Shown in pieces: positions 23,594 through 29,013 of a DNA stretch of 32,968 nt. Source of the stretch: a virus; the IMG/VR virus record IMGVR_UViG_3300028569_000103, positions 1 to 32,968 of that record; one strand, given 5' to 3'. The translations under genes and the position numbers were made by a program. The notes beneath the pieces are model-generated. The model searched no databases and was not told the DNA's origin. It saw only the letters and a program-made list of their open reading frames with translations. Within the stretch, counting starts at the first letter, position 1; every line of letters starts with the position of its first letter.

Positions 23594-24975
23594 AATTCCC
23601 ACCATTCTTTCTTATTTTGTTCATGTTTCTCGATTAACTCGCGTTCCATTTTATCTTCTTCTTCAGCAATCAGCTCTGCTGGGCTCTTTTTAATTACTCG
23701 CGTGTGAGCGTAGGCCTTGGCTTCTCGGTACGCGTAAAGGTTACAATCGCACTCGTCGTTAGATAGCCCCGCCTGCTCATTCCCTTTGTCGTCTTTCACT
23801 AGCGTTTCATACTGACCCATTAGCTCACCTAGGGAAGCGTGCACCTTGAGATGCCCGTCGATAAAATCACCGTTCATGAGATGGATGTTGGTCATTTTCT
23901 CAGTTTTTTGAGCTGCTTTGATTGGGATGCCGTAGCGCCTAATCATCTCTTCGGTGATGGATTTACCTAATCCGCCAGTATCCGCCACGATGATGGAAGG
24001 GTGATAGAGCGACACGAGACGCTGAATCCTTATAGCAATGTCACTTGGGATCATCTCCGCGTGACTCTCACTGTGCTCAATCCATATGTCTGGCAGCTCG
24101 TCCGAGTAGCTCACGATACCGAACGCCGTCTTGTCGTTCCAGCCGTAGTCGATACCGAGCACGCGGCTAATCGTAACGCCCGACGGGATCTCGCTGTAGA
24201 TATTGCGCTCTCTACGGAATCTATACACAAGAGCATCAAGGTCAATGACCCACTCGCCCAGCCATTCACGCCGGAAGGTAGGATTATTTGTGGTCCAGCC
24301 CCGAGCCTTAAGCATTTGCTCAATAAAGCCCTTAGCGTGCGGCATGAACGGGTTATCGAGCACTGACCACTTGTGGACTGAATAGCCATGCTTGCCGTTT
24401 GTAGCGTCGTAGAAGAACCCGTTAGGGATAGGTCCAGGCGTTCCCAGGATGTAGATAGTTGCTTGTAAATCTAGACAGGCGGGCTCTAGCACGTCTTCGA
24501 CAAGCGTTTGCAAGTGAGAGCCAAAGCTTTGACCCTCGTCGATAACCACGACCGAATACTTGGCACCACGCAAGCGGTCCATGAAGTTGATAGCGTCAGC
24601 ACCAACGAGAAGGATTGTTGAGCCCTCAGGAGTCTTGATCGACAGGGAACTCTCCGCCATCTCCCAACCAAGACCGTTCTCACGGTTCAACCTCGACAGG
24701 ACGGGCCACATGATCCGCTTAGCTGAGTCACGGGTCAGAGAGATATAAAGCGCAATCTCGCCAGGCTTAGCCTGGGCGGCGATGCCTAAGATCCTACCCG
24801 CAGCTTCAGACTTGCCAGCCCGACGCGTACACAGGGCCGTCTTGCGCGTTGAGGGGTCAACTACGAAAGAACGTTGCTTAGGGAATAGCTGTGAAAGATA
24901 ATCTACGCGCTTGGCTGAGTATTGTTTTAAAAGCAGAGCGCGAAGGTAGACCTCATCACTCAGGTTTTGAGGCAT
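23590..24975 (-). CDS. terL: Terminase large subunit
   Basis: A 461-residue packaging motor. The ATPase domain has a Walker A-like TRRAGKSE at about 50-57 and Walker B VVVIDE at 142-147, followed by the ILGTPG coupling motif near 177-181. The nuclease domain shows GIDYGWND (Asp276) and IIVADTGG (Asp332), the acidic residues that bind metal in the RNase H-like fold. It cuts concatemeric DNA and pumps it through the portal. The N-terminus overlaps the upstream small gene by 20 bases and has AAGG before the ATG. The packaging mode (cos, pac or repeats) cannot be told from this. Confidence 0.92.
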   Translation of the reverse strand: MPQNLSDEVYLRALLLKQYSAKRVDYLSQLFPKQRSFVVDPSTRKTALCTRRAGKSEAAGRILGIAAQAKPGEIALYISLTRDSAKRIMWPVLSRLNRENGLGWEMAESSLSIKTPEGSTILLVGADAINFMDRLRGAKYSVVVIDEGQSFGSHLQTLVEDVLEPACLDLQATIYILGTPGPIPNGFFYDATNGKHGYSVHKWSVLDNPFMPHAKGFIEQMLKARGWTTNNPTFRREWLGEWVIDLDALVYRFRRERNIYSEIPSGVTISRVLGIDYGWNDKTAFGIVSYSDELPDIWIEHSESHAEMIPSDIAIRIQRLVSLYHPSIIVADTGGLGKSITEEMIRRYGIPIKAAQKTEKMTNIHLMNGDFIDGHLKVHASLGELMGQYETLVKDDKGNEQAGLSNDECDCNLYAYREAKAYAHTRVIKKSPAELIAEEEDKMERELIEKHEQNKKEWWEL

Positions 24976-25186
24976 TCTTTGCCTTCTTCGGTTCCTCGAT
25001 CAAGGGCCTGAATGACTTAATGTTAGTTGAGAACACGCAGACGGGAGCTTCTTTCTTATGGCGAATGGTCACAATGCCAGCTTCGAAAGTCATGTCACAA
25101 CCTGCGGGGCCGTGGGCGTAGATGCTCACAAGCTCACGGTTAGCGATTTTAACGGGGGACCCTAGGAATAGTGCTTCAATCTTCAT
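24956..25186 (-). CDS. Small hypothetical protein upstream of terminase
   Basis: A 76-residue beta-rich protein (KIEALFLGSPVKIANRELVSIYAHG, AGIVTIRHKKEAPVCVFSTNI) with a basic tail. A longer open frame extends upstream to 25546, but the start at 25186 has AGGAG 9 bases before it and fits directly after the GNAT gene stop (4-base gap), so the rest is a shadow. It overlaps the terminase start by 20 bases. The product is not recognised; context is packaging. Confidence 0.7.
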   Translation of the reverse strand: MKIEALFLGSPVKIANRELVSIYAHGPAGCDMTFEAGIVTIRHKKEAPVCVFSTNIKSFRPLIEEPKKAKNASKPE

Positions 25187-25190
25187 TAGT

Positions 25191-25652
25191 TTATGCTCCT
25201 TCGTAGTCAAAGAACGGATCGTATACGAGTTCTGCTTTTTGTATGAGTTTGCGGGTAGAGACGCCGCCATGCGTAGCGACGCGACAAGGGCCGAGTTGCT
25301 CATAGAGGCGGCGTGCAATGCCCAGTTTTCTGAAGTTATGCTTAACGTAGACATAGGAAACGATTCGGATTTCTGGGGAATAATCCCGGTAGACGATAAA
25401 GCCGATGATCTGCCCTGCGTCTTCTGGACTGCACGCAATGGAAACAAAGGAAACTGGGATAACTCTGTCAATGATCTGGCGTTGACGCTTGAAGTACACG
25501 TCGATGTCCCAGAGAGCGCAGCCTGTTTTGTATTCCTTGACCTCATCGCCTTCTCTAATCTTCTTGATATTGATTTCCCTGAAGCTCTTAATCCACGAGC
25601 TGTAGATAAAAGCTAAGTCTGCTTCTGTGTGATCACGAAACTTTATTTCCAT
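25191..25652 (-). CDS. GNAT-family N-acetyltransferase
   Basis: A 153-residue protein with a recognisable GNAT domain: opening IKFRDHTEADLAFIYSSW, a core strand (GQIIGFIVYRDY), then motif A VSYVYVKHNFRKLGIARRLYEQL, in which R-K-L-G-I-A is the acetyl-CoA pyrophosphate loop. The ATG at 25652 has GGGGC before it; an upstream ATG at 25676 would add eight residues. It uses acetyl-CoA to modify an unknown target. This is the second GNAT-like gene in the late operon (the other is at 12821-13180). Phage GNATs can modify host proteins, but no evidence for this appears here. Confidence 0.75.
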   Translation of the reverse strand: MEIKFRDHTEADLAFIYSSWIKSFREINIKKIREGDEVKEYKTGCALWDIDVYFKRQRQIIDRVIPVSFVSIACSPEDAGQIIGFIVYRDYSPEIRIVSYVYVKHNFRKLGIARRLYEQLGPCRVATHGGVSTRKLIQKAELVYDPFFDYEGA

Positions 25653-25723
25653 GCTTGCCCCAGTATAAAGCCCCATAGTAGCCCCACGACTAGCGCGAGG
25701 AACTCAGGATCACTGAGCGTCAC
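25643..25723 (-). CDS. Candidate 26-residue membrane peptide
   Basis: A GTG-initiated frame, with AGGTGAG 4-5 bases upstream, encodes a short peptide that is almost all one hydrophobic helix (FLALVVGLLWGFILG) and ends in a basic residue. It overlaps the end of the upstream small gene and the start of the GNAT gene by a few bases, and its stop falls just inside the latter. Size and composition fit a small membrane regulator, but the frame is short and no conservation evidence is available. Confidence 0.35.
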   Translation of the reverse strand: MTLSDPEFLALVVGLLWGFILGQAWK

Positions 25724-25880
25724 TCAGCTCACCTAGTTGCTTCTTGATCTTAGCAATGTGCGCGAGAACGAGATCTAGCTGCAGGTAGGCTTCGCCTAGT
25801 TCCTTAGCGAGAACGTTCCATTTGTGTTGGAGTTCAATGTTAGCTTCTTGCTCATTGGCAACCATTTGCTCAGGGCTCAC
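25710..25880 (-). CDS. Small coiled-coil protein
   Basis: A 56-residue frame that starts at a GTG overlapping the upstream stop by 4 bases (GTGA); an internal ATG at 25865 would shorten it by five residues. It is leucine/glutamate-rich and helical (QHKWNVLAKELGEAYLQLDLVLAHIAKIKKQL), with heptad spacing of hydrophobic residues. It lies between two small genes of the packaging block. It may be a short oligomerising packaging or regulatory factor. No ribosome-binding site stands out, so translation is probably coupled. Confidence 0.6.
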   Translation of the reverse strand: MSPEQMVANEQEANIELQHKWNVLAKELGEAYLQLDLVLAHIAKIKKQLGELSDAQ

Positions 25881-26074
25881 GGTTCACGTCCATTAGACGA
25901 GATAAAGGCTTTCCGCTCGTTTTCGGCCATCGAAGAGTAGGTAAGAGTTTTCGTCTCTAGGTTTACATCTACAAGAACGGGACAAAGTTCTTCAGTTGGG
26001 ACGGCTTTAGGTGGACTCGCCTTTGGCTTCTTTGGCTTGTGGATCGTTACGGGGTTTGATTTCGTCTGCTTCAT
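25877..26074 (-). CDS. Small basic-N-terminus protein overlapping the small-terminase candidate
   Basis: A 65-residue protein. The start at 26074 has GAGGG 5 bases upstream. The N-terminus is basic and proline-rich (TIHKPKKPKASPPKAVP); the remainder is a short beta/helical unit (VLVDVNLETKTLTYSSMAENERKAF). Its first 68 bases overlap the 3' end of the upstream gene in another frame, which is more than usual here, but the ribosome-binding site and continued operon packing support it. The product is not recognised. Confidence 0.6.
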   Translation of the reverse strand: MKQTKSNPVTIHKPKKPKASPPKAVPTEELCPVLVDVNLETKTLTYSSMAENERKAFISSNGREP

Positions 26075-26384
26075 TGTTTCCCTCAATTATTTCTAGAGCT
26101 TTGATCTTGAGATCTTCTATCGACATGGAATCAATTACAAGAGCCTCGGGAGATTTCATCTCGACAGTAAGTGCGTTGAGCTTTGGATAGTAGAACGGCA
26201 ATAGCTTGGCCCATAGCTCAGCCCTATCCCTAGGGTTTGTTACCTTAGCGATACAGGCAAGCATTTGCTCAGCAGGGTCGACGTGATGACGGTCTAAAAT
26301 GTCCCTTAGAATAAGCGTGCGTTGATTAACAGAGCCTTTAGGCCTACCTGGACCTGGCTTGGGATCATTCGCACTAAACGCCAT
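26007..26384 (-). CDS. Putative terminase small subunit / DNA-binding packaging protein
   Basis: A 125-residue protein beginning with a GPGRPKGSVNQRT motif, an AT-hook-like GRPKGS followed by N-x-R, common at the start of podovirus small-terminase-like proteins. Helices follow (LILRDILDRHHVDPAEQMLACIAKV, RAELWAKLLPFYYPKLNALTVE); the LLPFYYPKL end is also seen in that group. It lies three small genes upstream of the large terminase, as expected for a DNA-recognition subunit. There is no clear Shine-Dalgarno site; a TATATT hexamer about 14 bases upstream may serve as its promoter. Confidence 0.65.
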   Translation of the reverse strand: MAFSANDPKPGPGRPKGSVNQRTLILRDILDRHHVDPAEQMLACIAKVTNPRDRAELWAKLLPFYYPKLNALTVEMKSPEALVIDSMSIEDLKIKALEIIEGNNEADEIKPRNDPQAKEAKGEST

Positions 26385-26397
26385 GTTATTAGACGTT

Positions 26398-26403
26398 AAT
26401 ATA
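26398..26403 (-). promoter_or_regulatory. Possible -10 box upstream of the packaging block
   Basis: On the minus strand TATATT lies 14 bases before the ATG at 26384, and no ribosome-binding site separates them. No good -35 hexamer is present at the expected distance (GCAATT is a weak match at 17 bp). If active, transcription would start only about 7 bases before the start codon. Low confidence. Confidence 0.3.
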
Positions 26404-26436
26404 TAACTCTAACGAAGTAAAATTGCTCCGTATTAT

Positions 26437-26988
26437 TTAACCTTCAGATGCCCAATAAACTGAGTTGCGCTTGTAGTGGCGTGTCTCTGTTTTCGTTGTG
26501 AAATGCGAATCATTAAAAAGACAAGCATTGTTCGGGACGGCTGCAAAAGATCCGTTGATAAGAGCAATGATGTTGTGAGTCTTATGCTGTTCAGGATCTT
26601 CTGAATAGTTGCCGTCGAAATAGTCAATTGTCATCAGATAGCGGCCCCCAGTGTAGACATTTCCAAGCCTCACCGTTACATCGTAATCTTTTAAATAAGC
26701 GTGCTTAACGGCTTGAGCTTTGTTCCCAATACAGGACCATGGCACAAGCTTGATGTTTCCAATGTCATCCATAGAAAGATCAGGCTCAAAGTTTTTCCAC
26801 CGAAAGGCCCACAAAGGCAAACGAGAGAATACAGCTCCAGAATCCGTGTGACAGGTAAAGAGCGGCGTCCTGTTTGGGATACATGTCACGGCAAAGATGT
26901 AGCAATCCTCCCAGCCGTTTAGAGCCCCATCGGTTAGGACTGATTGGTGTACTTTGCAATGGATGTACTCTGGAAGATCTAAGATCAT
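26437..26988 (-). CDS. Conserved hypothetical phage protein
   Basis: A 183-residue protein. The start at 26988 is chosen because its ATG overlaps the HNH stop (ATGA); a longer start at 27003 lacks a ribosome-binding site. Landmarks are FTCHTDSGAVFSRLPLWAF, NIKLVPWSCIGNKAQAV, a glycine-rich strand (GNVYTGGRYLMTIDYFDG), QHKTHNIIALINGSFAAVPNN and a C-terminal aromatic end. I recall the QHK...PNN and DSGA...RLP pattern from uncharacterised proteins encoded beside packaging genes in many podoviruses. It is likely a conserved phage core protein of unknown function. Confidence 0.7.
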   Translation of the reverse strand: MILDLPEYIHCKVHQSVLTDGALNGWEDCYIFAVTCIPNRTPLFTCHTDSGAVFSRLPLWAFRWKNFEPDLSMDDIGNIKLVPWSCIGNKAQAVKHAYLKDYDVTVRLGNVYTGGRYLMTIDYFDGNYSEDPEQHKTHNIIALINGSFAAVPNNACLFNDSHFTTKTETRHYKRNSVYWASEG

Positions 26989-27275
26989 TTGTTGTGCACC
27001 CATTTGAGAAGTACGGGGCAGAAGCTCCAAGAATTAGCAATGAGCCATGATCGAATAGCGGGAAACTTCTCAGCCATGTAATTCATACCTTTTGAGTGAG
27101 CCATACGGTGAAGGGCCGAGCACAGGGGGATCATGTTTTGAGGGTCGTCTGTGCCGCCAGCTCCACGAGTTTTAATGTGATGATACTCGGCACCGTTAGA
27201 ACCCATGACAGTGCAGACCAAATCTTCTGAAGCGTATTTAGCGATAACCCCTCCAACGGATTCTAGATAAAACAA
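26985..27275 (-). CDS. HNH endonuclease
   Basis: A 96-residue protein with a recognisable HNH core: EYHHIKTRGAGGTDDPQNMIPLC followed by HRMAH. The histidines and asparagine match the catalytic beta-beta-alpha metal fold. The flanking zinc-ribbon cysteines of many phage HNH proteins are incomplete (C-x-x-M and C-x-x-L). The start is uncertain: a TTG at 27275 gives 96 residues, another TTG at 27221 gives 78; the core lies in both. Stand-alone HNH nucleases often assist terminase cutting or act as homing enzymes. Its stop overlaps the next start. It lies next to a structured intergenic region. Confidence 0.75.
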   Translation of the reverse strand: MFYLESVGGVIAKYASEDLVCTVMGSNGAEYHHIKTRGAGGTDDPQNMIPLCSALHRMAHSKGMNYMAEKFPAIRSWLIANSWSFCPVLLKWVHNK

Positions 27276-27279
27276 AACC

Positions 27280-27489
27280 CTGAGAGATGTCCAGCGTTTT
27301 AAGCCTTAGTCTCTCAGAGTTTAGACCCATGTAAGCAACGGTTGGAGGTCGAAACTTGGGGTGCTTCTACCCTAAGCATTTGGCCCATAAATCGCAAGAG
27401 CGTCTTTGGATAATCTTTAGCGAGTGCGCTCTATGCGCGGGCTGACAAAGCCCACAATCCTATGCGGGGTCGAGAGGCCCCGCTATTTT
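27280..27489 (+). ncRNA. Candidate structured RNA on the plus strand, ending in a terminator
   Basis: This 200-base intergenic stretch has no convincing gene. It holds an 8-bp perfect stem (CTGAGAGA, 27280-27287, with 27310-27317), an 8-bp stem (CTTGGGGT, 27355-27362, with 27369-27376) and a 5-bp hairpin at 27439-27453. The last element is GCGGGGTC-GAGA-GGCCCCGC (27464-27483) with a GNRA loop and TATTTT after it. Two stems contain a G-U pair that forms only on the plus-strand RNA, which suggests transcription opposite to the flanking genes. A plus-strand promoter is not clear. Confidence 0.3.
27464..27489 (+). terminator. Rho-independent terminator on the plus strand at the methylase 3' end
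   Basis: The plus-strand RNA folds as an 8-bp stem (GCGGGGUC with GGCCCCGC, one U-G wobble) closed by a GAGA tetraloop and followed by UAUUUU. On the minus strand the same stem has a C-A mismatch and no U run, so it is not a good terminator for the methylase gene that ends here. It overlaps that gene's stop codon. Confidence 0.5.
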
Positions 27490-28355
27490 ACTCCATTCCA
27501 GAATAACTTTTCAACGCTATCGGTTGTAGTTTGTGAGTTGGTCTTCTTATGCCTAAAGGCCGCCACAGTTTTTATGTCTGGCGGAGCCGTATACTCAGAA
27601 ACGTAAACTGGGTGAGGGCATTCACGCACCCATTCCCAAAACCTATCGTGATCGAAGCTCCGAGTGTAGCCAGCGGTGCCCTTGTAGGGAGGGTCGCAAT
27701 ACACGACTGAATTCGGTTTGATCGCAACTTCGTCGTAGCTTAGGGAGCTTGTTGTAAGCCGCTCTAGCCGCTCTAGCCGCTCTAGCCGCTCTAGCCGCTC
27801 TAGCCGCTCTAGCTGCTCTAGCTGCTGTAGCTGCTGTAGCTGCTGTAGATCCAAACGATCTCCCCGTGTGCGCACTATGGTTCGACATGCGAGCCGTCGC
27901 CCTCGGATACTAATGTCAGGTAGCTTACTAACACCTAGAATCTTGACGGCGCGTTCGCTCCACTCATCGAACACAACCGCCATATGAAGCGCACGCTTAT
28001 CCTGCTCAATATCTTTCCCAAAGATGTAGCCCTTCTGATTGTTGCCAAAGCTCCAAACAATACGCGTGTAGGCGCATGTTGCTTTACGAGCGTCAAACAT
28101 TTCTCGGCTAATCCACTCAGGCTTAAAATTATCGTAGCTATATTTTCCCGCGATTGCGTCGAGCACAAGCTGCACAGTGCTTGACTCAATTTCGTTGTAG
28201 TGGACATTGCACTTTCGGTGAAGAGTCATGTAATGCGAGACAGAAAACCCACCACCGAACAGATCATAAAAGTTTTCAGCAGTGGGGATAATTGCGTTTA
28301 GCTTGTCGACGAGCTTATCCTTTGATCCCTGGTAAGGTAAGCCATAGTTAGCCAC
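27483..28355 (-). CDS. Dam-type DNA adenine-N6 methyltransferase with leucine repeat insertion
   Basis: A 290-residue class D12 methylase. Motif I is seen as DLFGGGFS (about 31-38) and motif IV as DPPY (221-224); YQGSKDKL near the start is the usual SAM-binding opening. Between them, residues 170-200 form a leucine repeat: three LQQ, one LEQ and six LER triplets, encoded by a 9-bp tandem repeat. The enzyme would transfer methyl from S-adenosylmethionine to adenine in phage or host DNA, possibly for restriction evasion. The start is a GTG at 28355, 8 bases inside the ParB-like gene. Target sequence is unknown. Confidence 0.85.
   Translation of the reverse strand: MANYGLPYQGSKDKLVDKLNAIIPTAENFYDLFGGGFSVSHYMTLHRKCNVHYNEIESSTVQLVLDAIAGKYSYDNFKPEWISREMFDARKATCAYTRIVWSFGNNQKGYIFGKDIEQDKRALHMAVVFDEWSERAVKILGVSKLPDISIRGRRLACRTIVRTRGDRLDLQQLQQLQQLEQLERLERLERLERLERLERLTTSSLSYDEVAIKPNSVVYCDPPYKGTAGYTRSFDHDRFWEWVRECPHPVYVSEYTAPPDIKTVAAFRHKKTNSQTTTDSVEKLFWNGVK
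27756..27848 (-). repeat. 9-bp tandem repeat inside the methylase gene
   Basis: On the minus strand the units progress from CTACAGCAG (three copies) through CTAGAGCAG (one) to CTAGAGCGG (six). Neighbouring unit types differ by a single base. They encode LQQ, LEQ and LER. Because the unit is three codons, gain or loss of copies keeps the reading frame. Confidence 0.9.
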
Positions 28356-28842
28356 TGATTGTTACACCGCAGTTTGGGCAAGTCTTTAGGTCTACGGCCT
28401 TTTGGCCCGGATCTTCTTTGGGCTTCGGCTCCTCAAAATCAGAAACATCTAGCGCGAAGTTTTTAATTCCAAGCATATGAATGTCGAACTCAGGTCCGAA
28501 GTTCTCCATGTCCTGGTTGATAAAACTAAGATCAATCTCGGCCCAGCTTGCAATTGCGTTGTCCGCATGGAGATCCGCGCCCTCTTGGTCGTCCGATTCA
28601 TAATCTTGGTAATTAACGGGGACTTCTTTGAGCCCTAAAAGCTTAGCTGCCATTAATCTGCCGTGACCGCTCGTGATAAAACCGGAACGCTTAGAAACTT
28701 TAATCGGATATCGCCAGCCTTGATAATCGAGGATGTCGGCTAAACGTCTAATTTGTTCGTCCGGGTGTTGGTTAGCGTTACGGGGATGAGGGGTCAAGTC
28801 TGCGACGGGCACCAAACAATCGTAAAGGCAATGAATTTTCAT
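28348..28842 (-). CDS. ParB/Srx-like nuclease-domain protein
   Basis: A 164-residue protein. Residues about 10-75 form a ParB N-terminal-like domain: LTPHPRNANQHPDEQIRRLA, then ITSGHGRLMAAKLLG, with the GHGR signature at 59-62. The C-terminus carries a single CPNCG motif (Cys155, Cys158), half of a zinc knuckle. Small phage ParB-like proteins often neighbour methylases, as here, where the genes overlap by 8 bases. The domain can bind nucleotides and sometimes cuts DNA; which applies here is unknown. It is the first gene of the minus operon after the divergent control region, with AAGG before the ATG. Confidence 0.8.
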   Translation of the reverse strand: MKIHCLYDCLVPVADLTPHPRNANQHPDEQIRRLADILDYQGWRYPIKVSKRSGFITSGHGRLMAAKLLGLKEVPVNYQDYESDDQEGADLHADNAIASWAEIDLSFINQDMENFGPEFDIHMLGIKNFALDVSDFEEPKPKEDPGQKAVDLKTCPNCGVTISG

Positions 28843-28868
28843 CTAGCCTTGTTTTAATGAACCCCAGT

Positions 28869-28895
28869 ATTTTATGCAACCAGGATAAAAAGCAA
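28869..28895 (-). promoter_or_regulatory. Promoter candidate P2 for the minus-strand operon
   Basis: On the minus strand a -35-like TTGCTT (28890-28895) and a -10 TAAAAT (28869-28874) are 15 bp apart; shifting the -35 by one base (TTTGCT) gives 16 bp. The expected start is near 28862, about 20 bases before the ParB-like ATG. Its -35 overlaps the T run of the upstream terminator. Confidence 0.5.
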
Positions 28896-28938
28896 AAACC
28901 CGCCTAAGCAGTCTGGACAAACTGCAAAGACGGGCTTT
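28890..28938 (-). terminator. Strong stem-loop terminator in the leader of the minus operon
   Basis: The minus-strand RNA folds as AAAGCCCGUC with GGCGGGUUUU (10 bp with two G-U wobbles), an internal loop and an inner GCAGU/ACUGC stem, followed by TTTTTGCTTTTT. The wobbles form only on this strand. It sits between promoter candidate P1 and promoter candidate P2, so it would stop transcripts from P1 after about 70 bases unless overcome. Confidence 0.65.
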
Positions 28939-28940
28939 AT

Positions 28941-28960
28941 ATCAGAGTTGCAGCACTGAT
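28941..28960. promoter_or_regulatory. Imperfect palindrome, possible operator
   Basis: The 20-base imperfect dyad atcagagttgcagcactgat lies at the -35 of the plus-strand promoter candidate and in the leader of the minus-strand P1. Eight of ten symmetric positions pair. It would be a natural site for a repressor such as the XRE-type protein encoded at 31065; this is inference. Confidence 0.35.
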
Positions 28961-28976
28961 GGCGCTAGATTCTAAC
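28948..28976 (+). promoter_or_regulatory. Plus-strand promoter candidate for the replication operon
   Basis: TTGCAG (28948-28953) and TCTAAC (28971-28976) are 17 bp apart. The -10 is weak (four of six) but the spacing is ideal and the start would be near 28983, about 30 bases before the replication gene. It overlaps the -10 of the opposing promoter P1. Confidence 0.4.
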
Positions 28977-28995
28977 GGAATCCCCATCATGTCAA
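28969..28995 (-). promoter_or_regulatory. Minus-strand promoter candidate P1
   Basis: On the minus strand a perfect TTGACA (28990-28995) and a TAGAAT -10 (28969-28974, five of six) are 15 bp apart, slightly short. The start would be near 28962, giving a leader of about 70 bases to the terminator. It overlaps the plus-strand promoter, so the two probably exclude one another. Confidence 0.55.
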
Positions 28996-29013
28996 GCTTT
29001 GCAAGGGGGCATA

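Noticed and set aside
25187-25546. N-terminal extension of the small gene at 24956-25186
   Set aside because: The extension lies opposite to the GNAT frame in the same strand but another frame, lacks a start signal, and AGGAG supports the ATG at 25186.
27301-27380. A possible tRNA suggested by a GTCGAAAC-like arm
   Set aside because: No cloverleaf could be made: the arms next to the TTCGA-like loop do not pair, and no acceptor stem with a plausible anticodon arm was found on either strand.
27756-27848. CRISPR-like array
   Set aside because: The 9-bp units are contiguous with no spacers and are in frame inside a methylase gene.
27643-27888. An alanine/arginine repeat protein in an alternative frame of the methylase repeat
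   Set aside because: The repeat of 9 bp is open in several frames; the product is pure low complexity without a ribosome-binding site, and the methylase motifs prove the other frame.
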